Assembly (NCBI GenBank): GCA_964469905.1
Contig: CAYXZW010000012.1
Location: 1 to 64,000 of the forward strand
DNA: 64,000 nt
Source: MVRV01 sp964469905
Lineage (GTDB): Bacteria; Desulfobacterota; Syntrophia; Syntrophales; Smithellaceae
Direction of reading: 5' to 3'
In this document: one piece after another, positions 8,311-17,129 of the stretch
Layout of the letters: every line of letters starts with the position of its first letter
How positions within the stretch are numbered: the stretch's first letter is position 1
The notes under the pieces: generated by a model
Database searches by the model: none
What the model was told of the DNA's origin: nothing
Seen by the model: the letters and a program-made list of their open reading frames with translations, nothing else
Made by a program: the position numbers and the translations under genes

Positions 8311-9075
8311 ATGATTGGAACATTTTCTTTATCGACAATTGTGCTGATTGTGCTGGTGGTTATGTTTTTGGCTTCTGCCATACGTATTATGAATGAATAC
8401 GAAAGGGCGGTTGTTTTTCGTTTGGGAAGAATACGCGATGTCAAGGGACCAGGGTTGATTATAATTATTCCCGGGATTGATAAAGTAGTAAAAGTGGACA
8501 TGCGCACAATAACTTTGGATGTTCCTCCCCAGGATGTTATAACGAAAGATAACGTATCCATCAAAGTAAGCGCTGTTGTTTATTTCCGTGTAATGGCTGC
8601 CAATGCGGCAGTAACTAATGTTGAAAACTATCTCTATGCAACATCCCAGCTGGCCCAGACTACGCTGCGGAGTGTTTGCGGGCAGATGGAATTAGATGAA
8701 ATCCTTTCCGAGAGAGAAAAAATTAATATGCATCTGCAGGAAATTCTGGATCGGAGCACCGAACCATGGGGCATCAAAATATCGCTGGTCGAAGTAAAGC
8801 ATATCGATTTGCCCGAAGAGATGAAACGTTCGATGGCCAAACAGGCTGAGGCGGAAAGAGAGAGAAGGGCTAAGGTAATCAATGCCGAAGGTGAATACCA
8901 GGCAGCACAGAAATTGATAGATGCGGCACAATTGATGGAAACACAACCAATGTCTCTGCAGTTGCGCTATCTTCAGACTTTAAATCAGATTGCTGCGGAA
9001 AATAATTCGACAATCGTATTTCCCATTCCGATTGATTTATTCAAACCACTTATAAAAATGGCGGAAAAAGGATAA
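8311..9075 (+). CDS. Slipin / stomatin-like membrane scaffold protein
   Basis: This is a SPFH/Band 7 family protein, a membrane-anchored scaffold that forms large rings and is cleaved by or partnered with NfeD. The 254 residues have one N-terminal hydrophobic segment (about 5-25), then NEYERAVVFRLGR, a slipin hallmark, GPGLIIIIPGID, and a coiled-coil-prone stretch with KQAEAERERRAKVI near 175-190. AAGGAGG precedes the ATG. It lies between the nfeD gene and a small membrane protein gene in one operon. Confidence 0.94.
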   Translation: MIGTFSLSTIVLIVLVVMFLASAIRIMNEYERAVVFRLGRIRDVKGPGLIIIIPGIDKVVKVDMRTITLDVPPQDVITKDNVSIKVSAVVYFRVMAANAAVTNVENYLYATSQLAQTTLRSVCGQMELDEILSEREKINMHLQEILDRSTEPWGIKISLVEVKHIDLPEEMKRSMAKQAEAERERRAKVINAEGEYQAAQKLIDAAQLMETQPMSLQLRYLQTLNQIAAENNSTIVFPIPIDLFKPLIKMAEKG

Positions 9076-9135
9076 TAATTAAAGAGGCGGCATATAAAAA
9101 CTGCCGCCAAGTATATTTCAGGAGGAGAAGGTTTT

Positions 9136-9447
9136 ATGCCACATGAAAAACGCAACATTATAACCGGCGGTATGATATTAATCACCCTGGGAGTATTGAT
9201 TTATCTGAGCAAAGCAGGAGTTTATTCTTTTGGGCAAACATGGCCGGTACTTATTATTGTTATCGGAGTATGCACTATTGTTCAAAGAGTTAAGGATTTC
9301 GGAGGATGGTTTATAACAGTGGCGGGTGGAGTTTTCCTTGCTAATGAATATTTCGGTATTGAGCTTTCCAGATATTCCCAATATATATTGCCGGCAATTC
9401 TTATTTTGCTGGGAATATTTGTTTTATTAAGACGTCGCAAACACTGA
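9136..9447 (+). CDS. Small DUF5668 / LiaF-like membrane protein
   Basis: The 103-residue protein has four hydrophobic segments separated by short turns and ends in RRRKH, a positive cytoplasmic end. The internal ITGGMILITLGVL and WPVLIIVIGV repeats match the LiaI/LiaF-like transmembrane domain. No enzyme is implied. A strong AGGAGGAG site precedes the ATG, and it is the last gene of the nfeD-slipin operon, so it may help in membrane stress response. A terminator follows. Confidence 0.8.
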   Translation: MPHEKRNIITGGMILITLGVLIYLSKAGVYSFGQTWPVLIIVIGVCTIVQRVKDFGGWFITVAGGVFLANEYFGIELSRYSQYILPAILILLGIFVLLRRRKH

Positions 9448-9475
9448 CAGAGTTTAATATCGGTGAAAAGCTGTC

Positions 9476-9515
9476 ATATCTCGTCCGCTGGATGCGGATG
9501 AGATATTTTATTTTC
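9476..9515 (+). terminator. Intrinsic terminator after the NfeD/slipin operon
   Basis: ATATCTCGTCCGC (9476-9488) pairs with GCGGATGAGATAT (9494-9506) with one G-T pair and a 5-base loop. TTTATTTTCT follows. The next gene starts 8 bases further, so it must have read-through or its own promoter inside this region. Confidence 0.85.
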
Positions 9516-9522
9516 TGAGATT

Positions 9523-10176
9523 ATGAATAAAAAAAAGATTCTTATACTTGCCGATTTTGACGGTACCATCTCCATGGTAGACTTGGGCAATCAGCTCATT
9601 AATAGGTTCGCCACGGCCAGCTTGGATGATATTGAGAGAGCTTATGTTAAAGGAAAAATCGGATCCCGGATTGCATATGAAAGAATTGCTCAACGACTGA
9701 AGGGCAGCCGGGAAAAAATGCTTGAGCATATTCTGGCAATCGAACGGCTTGACCCTTATTTTCCGGAATTCTGTTCTTTAATCAGGAATAAAAAAATTGA
9801 TGTAAAAATAGTATCTGATGGTTTGGATTTTTATATCGAAGCCGTCCTGAAAAAACACAACCTTACCGGCCTGGAATATTATTCTAACGAGGCGATCTTT
9901 CGTCCGGATAGTTCTTTTTCCATAGAATTTCCCAGTATGAATGATTTCTGCGGGCGTTGTGGCACCTGCAAGAGCAGGATTCTTAATTCCAATCGACTGA
10001 TTTATGATAGAATTATTTATATCGGAGACGGCTATTCTGATTTCTGTCCTTCGAGGCATGCGGATGTGGTATTTGCCAAGAAAATTCTCCATCAACGCTG
10101 CCAGCAGGAAGGTACGCCGTGTATACTCTTTGAAGACTTCAGAGAAATTAATCTTTATCTTAAAGAAAATTATTAA
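9523..10176 (+). CDS. HAD-superfamily phosphatase, MtnX-like
   Basis: A 217-residue HAD-IB hydrolase. The nucleophile motif is ADFDGTIS near residue 11, VSDG near 95 is motif II, and IGDGYSDF near 170 is the acidic motif IV. The CGRCGTCK cysteine cluster near 147 is seen in MtnX-like phosphatases of methionine salvage. Phosphoserine phosphatase-like activity is the alternative. The weak ribosome binding site overlaps the preceding terminator. It is followed by an aminotransferase gene 18 bases away, and methionine salvage also has such a pair, but that link is only inference. Confidence 0.8.
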   Translation: MNKKKILILADFDGTISMVDLGNQLINRFATASLDDIERAYVKGKIGSRIAYERIAQRLKGSREKMLEHILAIERLDPYFPEFCSLIRNKKIDVKIVSDGLDFYIEAVLKKHNLTGLEYYSNEAIFRPDSSFSIEFPSMNDFCGRCGTCKSRILNSNRLIYDRIIYIGDGYSDFCPSRHADVVFAKKILHQRCQQEGTPCILFEDFREINLYLKENY

Positions 10177-10194
10177 AAATTAGAGGTGTGTTTT

Positions 10195-11376
10195 ATGTCC
10201 ATTTCCCGAAAAATCAAAGCATCCATTACACAATCTTCCATGATAAGAAAAATGTTCGAAGAGGGAATTACCCTGAAAAAAAAATATGGTGCGGATAAAG
10301 TCTATGATTTCAGTCTGGGAAATCCCAATGTGGAGCAGCCGGAAGAATTCAGGCGTGAGTTGATTAATCTGGCCTCAGAGAAGATACCAATGAAGCATGG
10401 ATATACGCCCAATGCCGGATATCCCGAAACACGGCAGGCTATTGCCGCAAAGATCAGCAAAACAGCCGGACTAAAAATGCCGGAAGATCACGTGATCATG
10501 TCCTGTGGGGCGGGTGGCGCTTTGAACGTCATCTTGAAGGCGCTTCTCGATCCGGATGATGAAGTCATAGTTCTTAAGCCTTTTTTTGTGGAATATCCTT
10601 TCTACATCGAAAACTTCGGCGGAGTCGTGAAATATGCACCCACCCGGGCTGATTTTTCTCTTGATATTGATGCCATTGAGAAGGCAATCGATGATAAGAC
10701 TAAGGCAATCATTATCAACTCACCGAATAACCCGACCGGTAAAGTATACAGTGAAAAAGAGATTACGGCTTTATCCGGAATGCTTCATGAGAAGGGAAGG
10801 GGACTGGGAAAAGTAATTTATCTGATCTCCGATGAGCCGTATGCGGAAATCGTGTTTGATGGTGTCACTGTGCCCAGCGTTTTGAAGGCTTATCCCAATA
10901 GCATTGTTGCCTATTCTTATTCCAAAACTTTATCTTTGCCGGGAGAAAGGATCGGCTATATTGCGGTTTGTCCGGCGATATCGGAACCGGGTGATTTAAT
11001 CGGCGCATTGATCTTATGTACAAGAATTCTCGGTTTCGTGCATGCTCCGGCTCTGATGCAGCGGATAGTTGCCCGATTGCAGGATGTTGCCGTTGATGTA
11101 AAAGTATATCAAAATAAGCGCGATCTGCTATGTTCGGGACTTGCGGAGGCCGGTTATAAATTTGAAAAACCGCAGGGTGCGTTTTATTTATTTGTCCAAA
11201 GTCCGATTCCTGACGATGTGGCATTTGTAAAGATGTTGCTGCAAAAAAACATTCTGGTTGTTCCCGGCAGCGGATTCGGCAGTCCCGGGTATTTCCGGAT
11301 TGCCTTTTGTGTTGACGATGCGACTATCAGCAATTCTTTGGATGGTTTTGCAGCAGTAATCAGGGAATGCCGATAG
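10195..11376 (+). CDS. PLP-dependent class I/II aminotransferase
   Basis: A 393-residue fold-type I aminotransferase. NSPNNPTGKVY near 178 is the PLP ring-stacking segment, SDEPYAE near 213 holds the conserved Asp and Tyr, and SYSKTLSLPGERIGY near 245 carries the PLP lysine. The substrate cannot be told from sequence; aspartate-type or aromatic amino acids are likely. The ATG at 10195 is chosen because AGAGG lies at the right distance; an in-frame GTG at 10186 overlaps that site. It sits between the MtnX-like phosphatase and the enoyl-CoA hydratase. Confidence 0.9.
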   Translation: MSISRKIKASITQSSMIRKMFEEGITLKKKYGADKVYDFSLGNPNVEQPEEFRRELINLASEKIPMKHGYTPNAGYPETRQAIAAKISKTAGLKMPEDHVIMSCGAGGALNVILKALLDPDDEVIVLKPFFVEYPFYIENFGGVVKYAPTRADFSLDIDAIEKAIDDKTKAIIINSPNNPTGKVYSEKEITALSGMLHEKGRGLGKVIYLISDEPYAEIVFDGVTVPSVLKAYPNSIVAYSYSKTLSLPGERIGYIAVCPAISEPGDLIGALILCTRILGFVHAPALMQRIVARLQDVAVDVKVYQNKRDLLCSGLAEAGYKFEKPQGAFYLFVQSPIPDDVAFVKMLLQKNILVVPGSGFGSPGYFRIAFCVDDATISNSLDGFAAVIRECR

Positions 11377-11418
11377 AGGAATTATCGAAAATTATATCAT
11401 GCAAGGAGGAGGTTAGTC

Positions 11419-12228
11419 ATGAATGAACTGAAGAATCCTTTCAGAGTAGAAAAAGAAGGGCATATCGCCTGGTTGATTTTGGATCGGCCGGAAAAGCGCA
11501 ATGCTATGGGCTTTGACTTTTATAAAGGACTGGCGGAACATTTTACCGCTTTTGATGAGGATCCGGAAGTGCGGGTCGTTGTCATGAGGGCTGAAGGGAA
11601 ATCATTTACCACCGGGACGGATCTTGCCGAACTGGGGTCTTTATACAACCAGATGGATGCCGGTACTCGGGAAAGAATGCGTCTGATGATTCTGAAGGCG
11701 CAGGGTGGCATCAATCAGATTGAGAAATGCCGTAAACCGGTCATTGCCGCTGTCCATAGCCATTGTCTGGGGGGCGGAGTTGATCTCCTGTCTGCCTGCG
11801 ATATCCGTATCGCCACTGCGGATGCAATATTTGGCGTCCGGGAGGTTCGGGTGGCCTTTATTGCCGATGTCGGAACACTGCAACGGCTTCCGCACATTAT
11901 CGGTCATGGGTGGTTTCGGGAATTGGCGCTGACCGGAAGGGATTTTGGTGCTGAAGAAGCCATGAAGATCGGTTTTATCACCCGGATCTGCGCTGACCGG
12001 GATGCTCTGATTGCGGAAGCAAGAAAACTGGCGCAGGAGATTGCTGCCTGTTCGCCACTGGCAGTTCAGGGAACAAAGGATGTTATTATGTACAGCCGGG
12101 ATAAAGGGATTTATCCGGGTCTGGAGTACGTCGCCCAGAAGAATGCCGCGGCTATCCCCTCGGATGACATGATCGAGGCCGCGACAGCATTTTTGGAAAA
12201 GCGACAACCGGTTTTCAAAGGCAAATAA
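11419..12228 (+). CDS. Enoyl-CoA hydratase/isomerase family protein
   Basis: A 269-residue crotonase-fold protein. LDRPEKRNAMGF near 22 is the CoA-binding opening. AAVHSHCLGGGVDLLSACDIRIA (residues about 111-133) forms the oxyanion hole, with aspartate in place of the usual first glutamate of the hydratase pair. VREVRVAFIADVGTLQRLP near 141 covers the second acidic position, where most hydratases have glutamate; the substitution suggests isomerase (dienoyl-CoA isomerase-like) rather than standard hydratase chemistry. It probably serves fatty or aromatic acid oxidation. AAGGAGGAGG precedes the ATG. Confidence 0.88.
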   Translation: MNELKNPFRVEKEGHIAWLILDRPEKRNAMGFDFYKGLAEHFTAFDEDPEVRVVVMRAEGKSFTTGTDLAELGSLYNQMDAGTRERMRLMILKAQGGINQIEKCRKPVIAAVHSHCLGGGVDLLSACDIRIATADAIFGVREVRVAFIADVGTLQRLPHIIGHGWFRELALTGRDFGAEEAMKIGFITRICADRDALIAEARKLAQEIAACSPLAVQGTKDVIMYSRDKGIYPGLEYVAQKNAAAIPSDDMIEAATAFLEKRQPVFKGK

Positions 12229-12294
12229 TCGCCGGATTAGCAATGCAGTGTTTTCGGCGAAAGGACAGGGATGCAAATAGGTTTATCAGAGTAT

Positions 12295-12570
12295 TTATAA
12301 ATGTTTAATGCTGAAGCCGTGAAAGCCTCCGGTATAGTGCTCTTCCGCAGCTGCAATATTTTCCACTCGGGCTGCGGGAGGGCCGATTTTACACCAGGAC
12401 AGCATTTTATCTATTTGCTCATCATCACCCTCAAAAACTGCTTCAACGCGGCCGTCTTCCATATTGCGTACCCAGCCGGTAAGGTTTAAATCGGTGGCAG
12501 CACGTCTTGTAGCCGCCCGGAAGAAGACTCCCTGCACCACACCGCTGATATAAACGCGTATTCGTTTCAT
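12295..12570 (-). CDS. acyP: Acylphosphatase
   Basis: A 91-residue enzyme that hydrolyses acyl phosphates in the cytosol. The signature VSGVVQGVFFRAATRRAA (about 8-25) includes the phosphate-binding arginine, and GWVRNMEDGRVEAVFEG (about 32-48) includes the catalytic asparagine. It lies 2 bases after the ligA stop, so it is in the ligA operon. The C-terminal FHGFSIKH is typical. Confidence 0.95.
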   Translation of the reverse strand: MKRIRVYISGVVQGVFFRAATRRAATDLNLTGWVRNMEDGRVEAVFEGDDEQIDKMLSWCKIGPPAARVENIAAAEEHYTGGFHGFSIKHL

Positions 12571-12572
12571 AA

Positions 12573-14588
12573 TTATTTTCTGCCAATAAGCTTTAAAAAT
12601 TCTTCTTCATCCAGAATTGTTATTCCTAAGGATCTGGCCTTGTCGAGTTTAGAACCGGGTTCACGGCCCACAACAACATATGTTGTTTTGCCGGTTGTGG
12701 AAGAATGGACTAAGCCACCCAGCTGCTCGACAATTGCTTTAGCTGTACTTCTCGGCATACTTTCCATCGTTCCGGTAAAAACAAACGATTTTCCCTGAAG
12801 AGTGGAATCTTTGACTATTACTGCAGTCTCTTGCGGTATTACTCCGGCCCTGTGAAATTTATCCATAACTTCTTTGTTTTTCGGTTCATGGAAGAACTGG
12901 ATGATACTTGTGGCGATTTCCGGGCCTATTTCATGAATATTGGTTAGGTCTTCCACTGTAGAGGTGATTATTTTATCGATACTGCCGAATTCCCGTGCGA
13001 GAATTTTAGCAATATGTTCCCCGACATTTCTGATGCCCAGAGCATAAATGAATTTATTCAGCGGGGGATTTTTGGAGCGTTCCAGTGCGGCAATAAGGTT
13101 TTGTGCTGTTTTTTTTGCATTCGGGTTGATTTCTAATAATTTACTTTCTGTTAAGTAATAAAGGTCTGCCGGATTGGAAATGAGTTGGGCATCAAAAAGC
13201 TTAGCAGATATTTTTTCTCCCAGACCTTCAATATCCAGGCCGCTGCGTGAAGCAAAATGCCTGATATTTTCTTTGATTTGTGCGGGGCAGGATAGATTGA
13301 TGCAGCGGCGGGCAACCTCACCTTCTTCGCGGATAACATCTGAACCGCATTGAGGGCAGTGTAGGGGCATTTTAAATTCTGTTTCCTGACCGGTTCTTTT
13401 TGATAGCAGGACCTTTACAATTTCCGGAATGACATCTCCCGCCCGCTGAATGATAACAGTATCACCTATACGAATATCTTTTTTATTAATTTCATCTTCG
13501 TTATGCAGTGTTGCCCGGCTCACGGTAACACCGCCGACGTTGACCGGTTCCATGACAGCTACCGGAGTGAGGGCGCCGGTGCGGCCGACCTGAATGATAA
13601 TATCTCTAACGATAGTTGTTTCCTGTGTAGCCGGAAATTTGCAGGCAAGCGCCCAGCGCGGGTTGCGGGAAACACTGCCCAGTTTTTCCTGCAAAGCCAG
13701 GTCATCAACTTTGAGTACAACTCCGTCAATTTCGTAAGGCAGAGATTTTCGTAAATTTCCCATATGAGCGAAATATTCCAAATATTTATTAATATCATCA
13801 AACTGTTGGATCAGGGGATTGACGGGGAACCCCCAGGATATGAGGGTTTGCAGGACTTCCCAATGATTCGAAAAATTAACGCCACTAATGCTGCCTAGTG
13901 CATAAAGAAAGATTTTCAATGGACGCCGGGAGGTTATTTTCGGATCGAGCTGGCGCAGAGAACCGGCGGCGGCATTGCGCGGGTTGGCAAATGGTTCGTC
14001 ACCATCATCCAGGCGACGGCGGTTTAATTTTTGCAGGGATTCCACTTCCATGTAAACTTCTCCGCGAATTTCGACATAATCCGGGATAGGTTTGGAGCTG
14101 TTTTTATTTATTTGCAGGGGCAGGGTAGAGATGGTTTTCAAGTTATGGGTTACGTCTTCACCGGTAAAACCATCACCGCGAGTGGCGCCGCGGATAAACC
14201 GGCCATTTTGGTAGAGCAAATTTACAGCCAGGCCGTCCAACTTCGGTTCGGCGACGTAGGTAATGCTGTCGACAGCGGCCAGTTTTTTGATGCGGGTATC
14301 AAAATCAATAATTTCCTCCGGAGAAAAAGCATTAGCCAGGCTCAACATGGGGGAGGGATGTTCCATGGAAGAAAATTTGTCAAGCGGTGCGGCGCCGACG
14401 CGTTGAGTCGGTGAGGAAGCGATCTTGTCATCAGGATAGAGCTTTTCTAAGTCCTGAAGTTCCCGCAGAAGACGATCATATTCAATGTCGGAAATTTCCG
14501 GGTTATCCTGCTGGTAATAGCGATTGTTGTGGTATTCGATGATGTTTCTGAGCCGGGTTATTTCTTCTGAGGCGGCATCTCTATCCAT
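12573..14588 (-). CDS. ligA: NAD-dependent DNA ligase
   Basis: LigA seals nicks in replication and repair using NAD. The 671 residues show the whole bacterial architecture: Ia domain (YYQQDNPEISDIEYDRL), adenylation domain with the lysine in AEPKLDGLAV near 116, OB-fold, four zinc cysteines (CPQCGSDV ... CINLSCPAQ), helix-hairpin-helix repeats and a C-terminal BRCT domain (KSFVFTGTM). Its ATG overlaps the stop of the small upstream gene (TAATG), so translation is coupled; acylphosphatase follows. Confidence 0.97.
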   Translation of the reverse strand: MDRDAASEEITRLRNIIEYHNNRYYQQDNPEISDIEYDRLLRELQDLEKLYPDDKIASSPTQRVGAAPLDKFSSMEHPSPMLSLANAFSPEEIIDFDTRIKKLAAVDSITYVAEPKLDGLAVNLLYQNGRFIRGATRGDGFTGEDVTHNLKTISTLPLQINKNSSKPIPDYVEIRGEVYMEVESLQKLNRRRLDDGDEPFANPRNAAAGSLRQLDPKITSRRPLKIFLYALGSISGVNFSNHWEVLQTLISWGFPVNPLIQQFDDINKYLEYFAHMGNLRKSLPYEIDGVVLKVDDLALQEKLGSVSRNPRWALACKFPATQETTIVRDIIIQVGRTGALTPVAVMEPVNVGGVTVSRATLHNEDEINKKDIRIGDTVIIQRAGDVIPEIVKVLLSKRTGQETEFKMPLHCPQCGSDVIREEGEVARRCINLSCPAQIKENIRHFASRSGLDIEGLGEKISAKLFDAQLISNPADLYYLTESKLLEINPNAKKTAQNLIAALERSKNPPLNKFIYALGIRNVGEHIAKILAREFGSIDKIITSTVEDLTNIHEIGPEIATSIIQFFHEPKNKEVMDKFHRAGVIPQETAVIVKDSTLQGKSFVFTGTMESMPRSTAKAIVEQLGGLVHSSTTGKTTYVVVGREPGSKLDKARSLGITILDEEEFLKLIGRK

Positions 14589-14866
14589 TACTTAACCAGT
14601 TTTAAATTGGGTTTACCATGTGGTCTTCTGGGCACCGCAGTTTCTTCGGCAGCCTGTTTGTTTAGCATTTGTTCATTAAAAATTGCGTTCTTAACCCGGA
14701 CGGCGTTGATTATGGAGAAAATTATTACAGATTTCTCCCAATCCGGCGTAAATGAAAATTGCTCCATCTTTGACTTATATTTATCCCAGAGAATGCCCAG
14801 CGATGCTTCGTCCAGGTACAGTATGTTTTCAGCAATTTTGTCTAAAGAATTTTCAATAGTATTCAT
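14588..14866 (-). CDS. Small conserved-looking protein upstream of ligA
   Basis: A 92-residue protein I do not recognise. It is mostly helical by composition, with WDKYKSKMEQF and DWEKSVIIFSIINAVRVKNA in the middle and a basic, proline-containing tail (RRPHGKPNLKLVK). It has no membrane segment or signal peptide. Its stop overlaps the ligA start (TAATG), so it is the first gene of the ligA operon and translationally coupled to it. This position and the clean frame argue that it is real. A role next to DNA ligase is only a guess. Confidence 0.65.
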   Translation of the reverse strand: MNTIENSLDKIAENILYLDEASLGILWDKYKSKMEQFSFTPDWEKSVIIFSIINAVRVKNAIFNEQMLNKQAAEETAVPRRPHGKPNLKLVK

Positions 14867-15125
14867 GGTCTGGATAGTAGCTTTACTTTATTAGAAAGTC
14901 AAATTAAAAGCTTTTTTAATGAGGCTTGTTTTTCCGAAACGCAGTGATTGGAAAAACTTAGAGCGAATTGTCCTGATACCTTTAGTTGTCAGGAATTATC
15001 CGCGTTCGCTTCGCTCAGGGGATAGCTTTACTTACACTTCAAACTTAACAGCGTTTGTTTTCAGCTTGTGGCACTAAATAAAACTTGTTTTTTTTATTTC
15101 CTGCCGATAATAAATTAAAGTTAAT
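14867..15125. other. Divergent intergenic region with hairpin element
   Basis: No gene. Around 14959-15020, AGCGAA and TCCTGA on the left pair with TCAGGA and TTCGCT on the right, giving an interrupted hairpin that ends in the GC-rich TTCGCTTCGCTC. Related GAGCGNAGCGAA sequence occurs at 50704. The AT-rich 15070-15120 probably carries the promoter of the phosphodiesterase gene. Confidence 0.45.
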
Positions 15126-15617
15126 ATGGATATGAAAAAAATAAAAATTGGCGTCATTTCCGACACCCATCTGCAAGGTTATGACGAACGTTTAAAAACA
15201 ATCATCGCTGAACATTTCAGAGATGTAGATTTAGTCATTCATGCCGGAGATTTGGTTGATCTGCGCGTATTGGACATATTTGAAGGTAAAGAAGTCAAAG
15301 CAGTCTGCGGCAATATGGATTATCCTTCGGTAAAAGAAACATTACCCGACCAATTGATTATCGAAATACAAGGATTTAAGTTGGGAGTTGTTCACGGATG
15401 GGGGGCACCGGATGGTATTGAAGAAAGAATCATGGCTAGAACAGGTGACTTGGATTGCATTGTTTATGGGCATTCCCATAAGCCGGCATGTCATAAAAGT
15501 AATGGTGTGCTGTTTTTTAATCCGGGATCACCAACAGACAAGCGTTTTGCAGCTCATAGGTCAATAGGTATATTAGAAATTGACAAAGAGGTATCAGGTA
15601 GGATAATTAATGTTTAG
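15126..15617 (+). CDS. YfcE/MJ0936-type metallophosphoesterase
   Basis: A 163-residue calcineurin-like phosphodiesterase. The two-metal site is visible as SDTH near 15, HAGDLVD near 40, CGNMD near 60, HGWG near 88 and YGHSHKP near 116. The family hydrolyses phosphodiester model substrates; the natural substrate is unknown. ATG codons at 15126 and 15132 are both possible and neither has a strong ribosome binding site. Followed by the HIT gene 8 bases away. Confidence 0.9.
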   Translation: MDMKKIKIGVISDTHLQGYDERLKTIIAEHFRDVDLVIHAGDLVDLRVLDIFEGKEVKAVCGNMDYPSVKETLPDQLIIEIQGFKLGVVHGWGAPDGIEERIMARTGDLDCIVYGHSHKPACHKSNGVLFFNPGSPTDKRFAAHRSIGILEIDKEVSGRIINV

Positions 15618-15625
15618 GTAAAAAT

Positions 15626-16111
15626 ATGGATACAATATTTGCACCGTGGCGTATGGAATATATTAAAAGTGAAAAGTCTGATGGCTGCGTATTCTGTAAA
15701 TGCTCGATCAGAAGTGATGATTTTGTGGTTTACGAGGGTAAATCCTGTTTTGTGATGATGAACAAATACCCCTATGTTAGCGGCCATTTGATGATCATTC
15801 CCATCCGGCATATTGGTAAAATTGAAGATTTATCCAGCGAAGAACGAACTGAAATATTTACCTTGTTAGATACGACGGTGAAAGTGCTCAAAGAAGCAAT
15901 GAATCCGGATGGTTTTAATATTGGCATGAATATCGGTAAAGCAGCCGGAGCAGGCATTGAAGAGCATATTCATGTACATGTAATTCCGCGCTGGGAAGGC
16001 GATACAAACTTTATGAGTGCAGTGAATAATATAAGGGTTATACCGGAGGATATGCAGAAAACAGCGAACAAACTGGCTCCTCTTTTCCAGAAATATCGTC
16101 AGGAGGATTAA
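15626..16111 (+). CDS. HIT family nucleotide hydrolase/phosphorylase
   Basis: A 161-residue protein of the histidine triad family, close to the AP-4-A phosphorylase type of many bacteria. CVFCKC near residue 18 resembles the zinc-binding pair, and EHIHVHVIPRW near 112 carries the HxHxH triad with the nucleophilic histidine. GFNIGMNIGKAAGAGIEEH precedes it, as usual. Likely acts on dinucleoside polyphosphates or nucleoside phosphoramidates. It is 4 bases from the LapA-like gene. Confidence 0.93.
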   Translation: MDTIFAPWRMEYIKSEKSDGCVFCKCSIRSDDFVVYEGKSCFVMMNKYPYVSGHLMIIPIRHIGKIEDLSSEERTEIFTLLDTTVKVLKEAMNPDGFNIGMNIGKAAGAGIEEHIHVHVIPRWEGDTNFMSAVNNIRVIPEDMQKTANKLAPLFQKYRQED

Positions 16112-16115
16112 TTGA

Positions 16116-16424
16116 ATGAAAATACTATATTTAATATTACTTATAATATTTGCCTTTTTTATTGTAACTTTTTCACTGCAAAATGCAGCGTTGGTTCATC
16201 TTAAATACTATAAATTTATTGACATGGATGTTCCGATGTACATGCTGCTCTTTATAGCGCTGCTGGTTGGAATAGTTATCACCGGCTTTCTGGGCATAGT
16301 TGAAAGATTTCGTTTAAACCGTGCTATCAGCCGTTTAAATAAAACTATTCGTGATCTGCGCAAAGAACTGCGCGCCCACGAACCGCCACCAATTATTGAA
16401 GAAACAAAAACGCCGATTCAATAG
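16116..16424 (+). CDS. LapA-like (DUF1049) small membrane protein
   Basis: A 102-residue protein with two hydrophobic segments (about 3-22 and 41-63) enclosing QNAALVHLKYYKF, the typical LapA loop, then a charged helical tail (RLNRAISRLNKTIRDLRKEL) that can form a coiled coil. E. coli LapA/YciS acts with LapB in lipopolysaccharide assembly control; no LapB gene is seen here. AGGAGG stands before the start. Confidence 0.8.
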   Translation: MKILYLILLIIFAFFIVTFSLQNAALVHLKYYKFIDMDVPMYMLLFIALLVGIVITGFLGIVERFRLNRAISRLNKTIRDLRKELRAHEPPPIIEETKTPIQ

Positions 16425-16425
16425 T

Positions 16426-16450
16426 AGGGCCGTTACGAAATAACAACCCC
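16426..16450 (+). repeat. Copy 1 of a short intergenic motif
   Basis: AGGGCCGTTACGAAATAACA and the following ACCC directly after the LapA-like stop closely match AGGGGCCATCACGAAATAGC plus CACCC after the proS stop (34917-34941). A third, weaker relative, GGAGCCGTAACGAAATGGG, is at 37238. All lie just after genes. Possibly a small dispersed RNA-end element. Confidence 0.45.
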
Positions 16451-16547
16451 CGCGGGCAGCAAGAGCATCGCCTTTCCAGCCATTATGATACTGCCCCTTA
16501 TGCCGGCTCCGATATCAAAAATTAAATTTTTGTTGGGCAGTGGCTTA

Positions 16548-17036
16548 ATGTATGAAAATTCAAAATATCTTACCGATGCCTCTTTAGGAAGATTGGCCAA
16601 ATGGCTGCGTCTTCTGGGTTATGACACGATTGTTTTTCCCCGCGCAGCCGGCAGAGATTTACTGAATCTGGCTTGTGCCGAAGAAAGAATTGTTTTGACT
16701 CGAAGACTCGATATGTCAGAGCGTCAATTTTCCGGAGAATTGTATTTTGTGGCCGGGCTTGATATTGCAAGCCAGTTGGCAGAAGTGATTACTAAATTCT
16801 CATTAACAGTAGATCAGAAAAAAATATTCCAGCTTTGTCTTAATTGTAATGAAAGGTTGTTTCCGGTAACAAAGGAAGAGGTGTATAACTTAGTGCCGTC
16901 ATATGTTTTTGCTAATTGCAGCGAATATAATAAATGCCCCAGCTGCATGCGCATTTATTGGAATGGGACCCATCAACGCAATGCTCTGCAATTTTTAAAG
17001 AAAATATCAGTATTATCGAAAAAACAGTCGAAGTAA
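16548..17036 (+). CDS. Mut7-C RNase/PIN-like domain protein
   Basis: A 162-residue Mut7-C (DUF82) protein, a PIN-like fold predicted to bind or cut RNA. YLTDASLGRLAKWLRLLGYDT with its conserved Asp (residues about 8-28), RIVLTRR near 60, and the zinc-type cysteines CLNCNERL near 105 and NKCPSCMRIYWNGTH near 142 are all family features. I take the ATG at 16548, since the family begins here; an in-frame ATG at 16485 would add 21 atypical residues and has no ribosome binding site either. Confidence 0.82.
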   Translation: MYENSKYLTDASLGRLAKWLRLLGYDTIVFPRAAGRDLLNLACAEERIVLTRRLDMSERQFSGELYFVAGLDIASQLAEVITKFSLTVDQKKIFQLCLNCNERLFPVTKEEVYNLVPSYVFANCSEYNKCPSCMRIYWNGTHQRNALQFLKKISVLSKKQSK

Positions 17037-17129
17037 TACAATCAATACCGATAAAATGGCATTAGTCTGATTTTATATCAAAGATAAATCTTGACCGCTT
17101 ATCTTTATGCCACTGCTGCTGGAATTATT

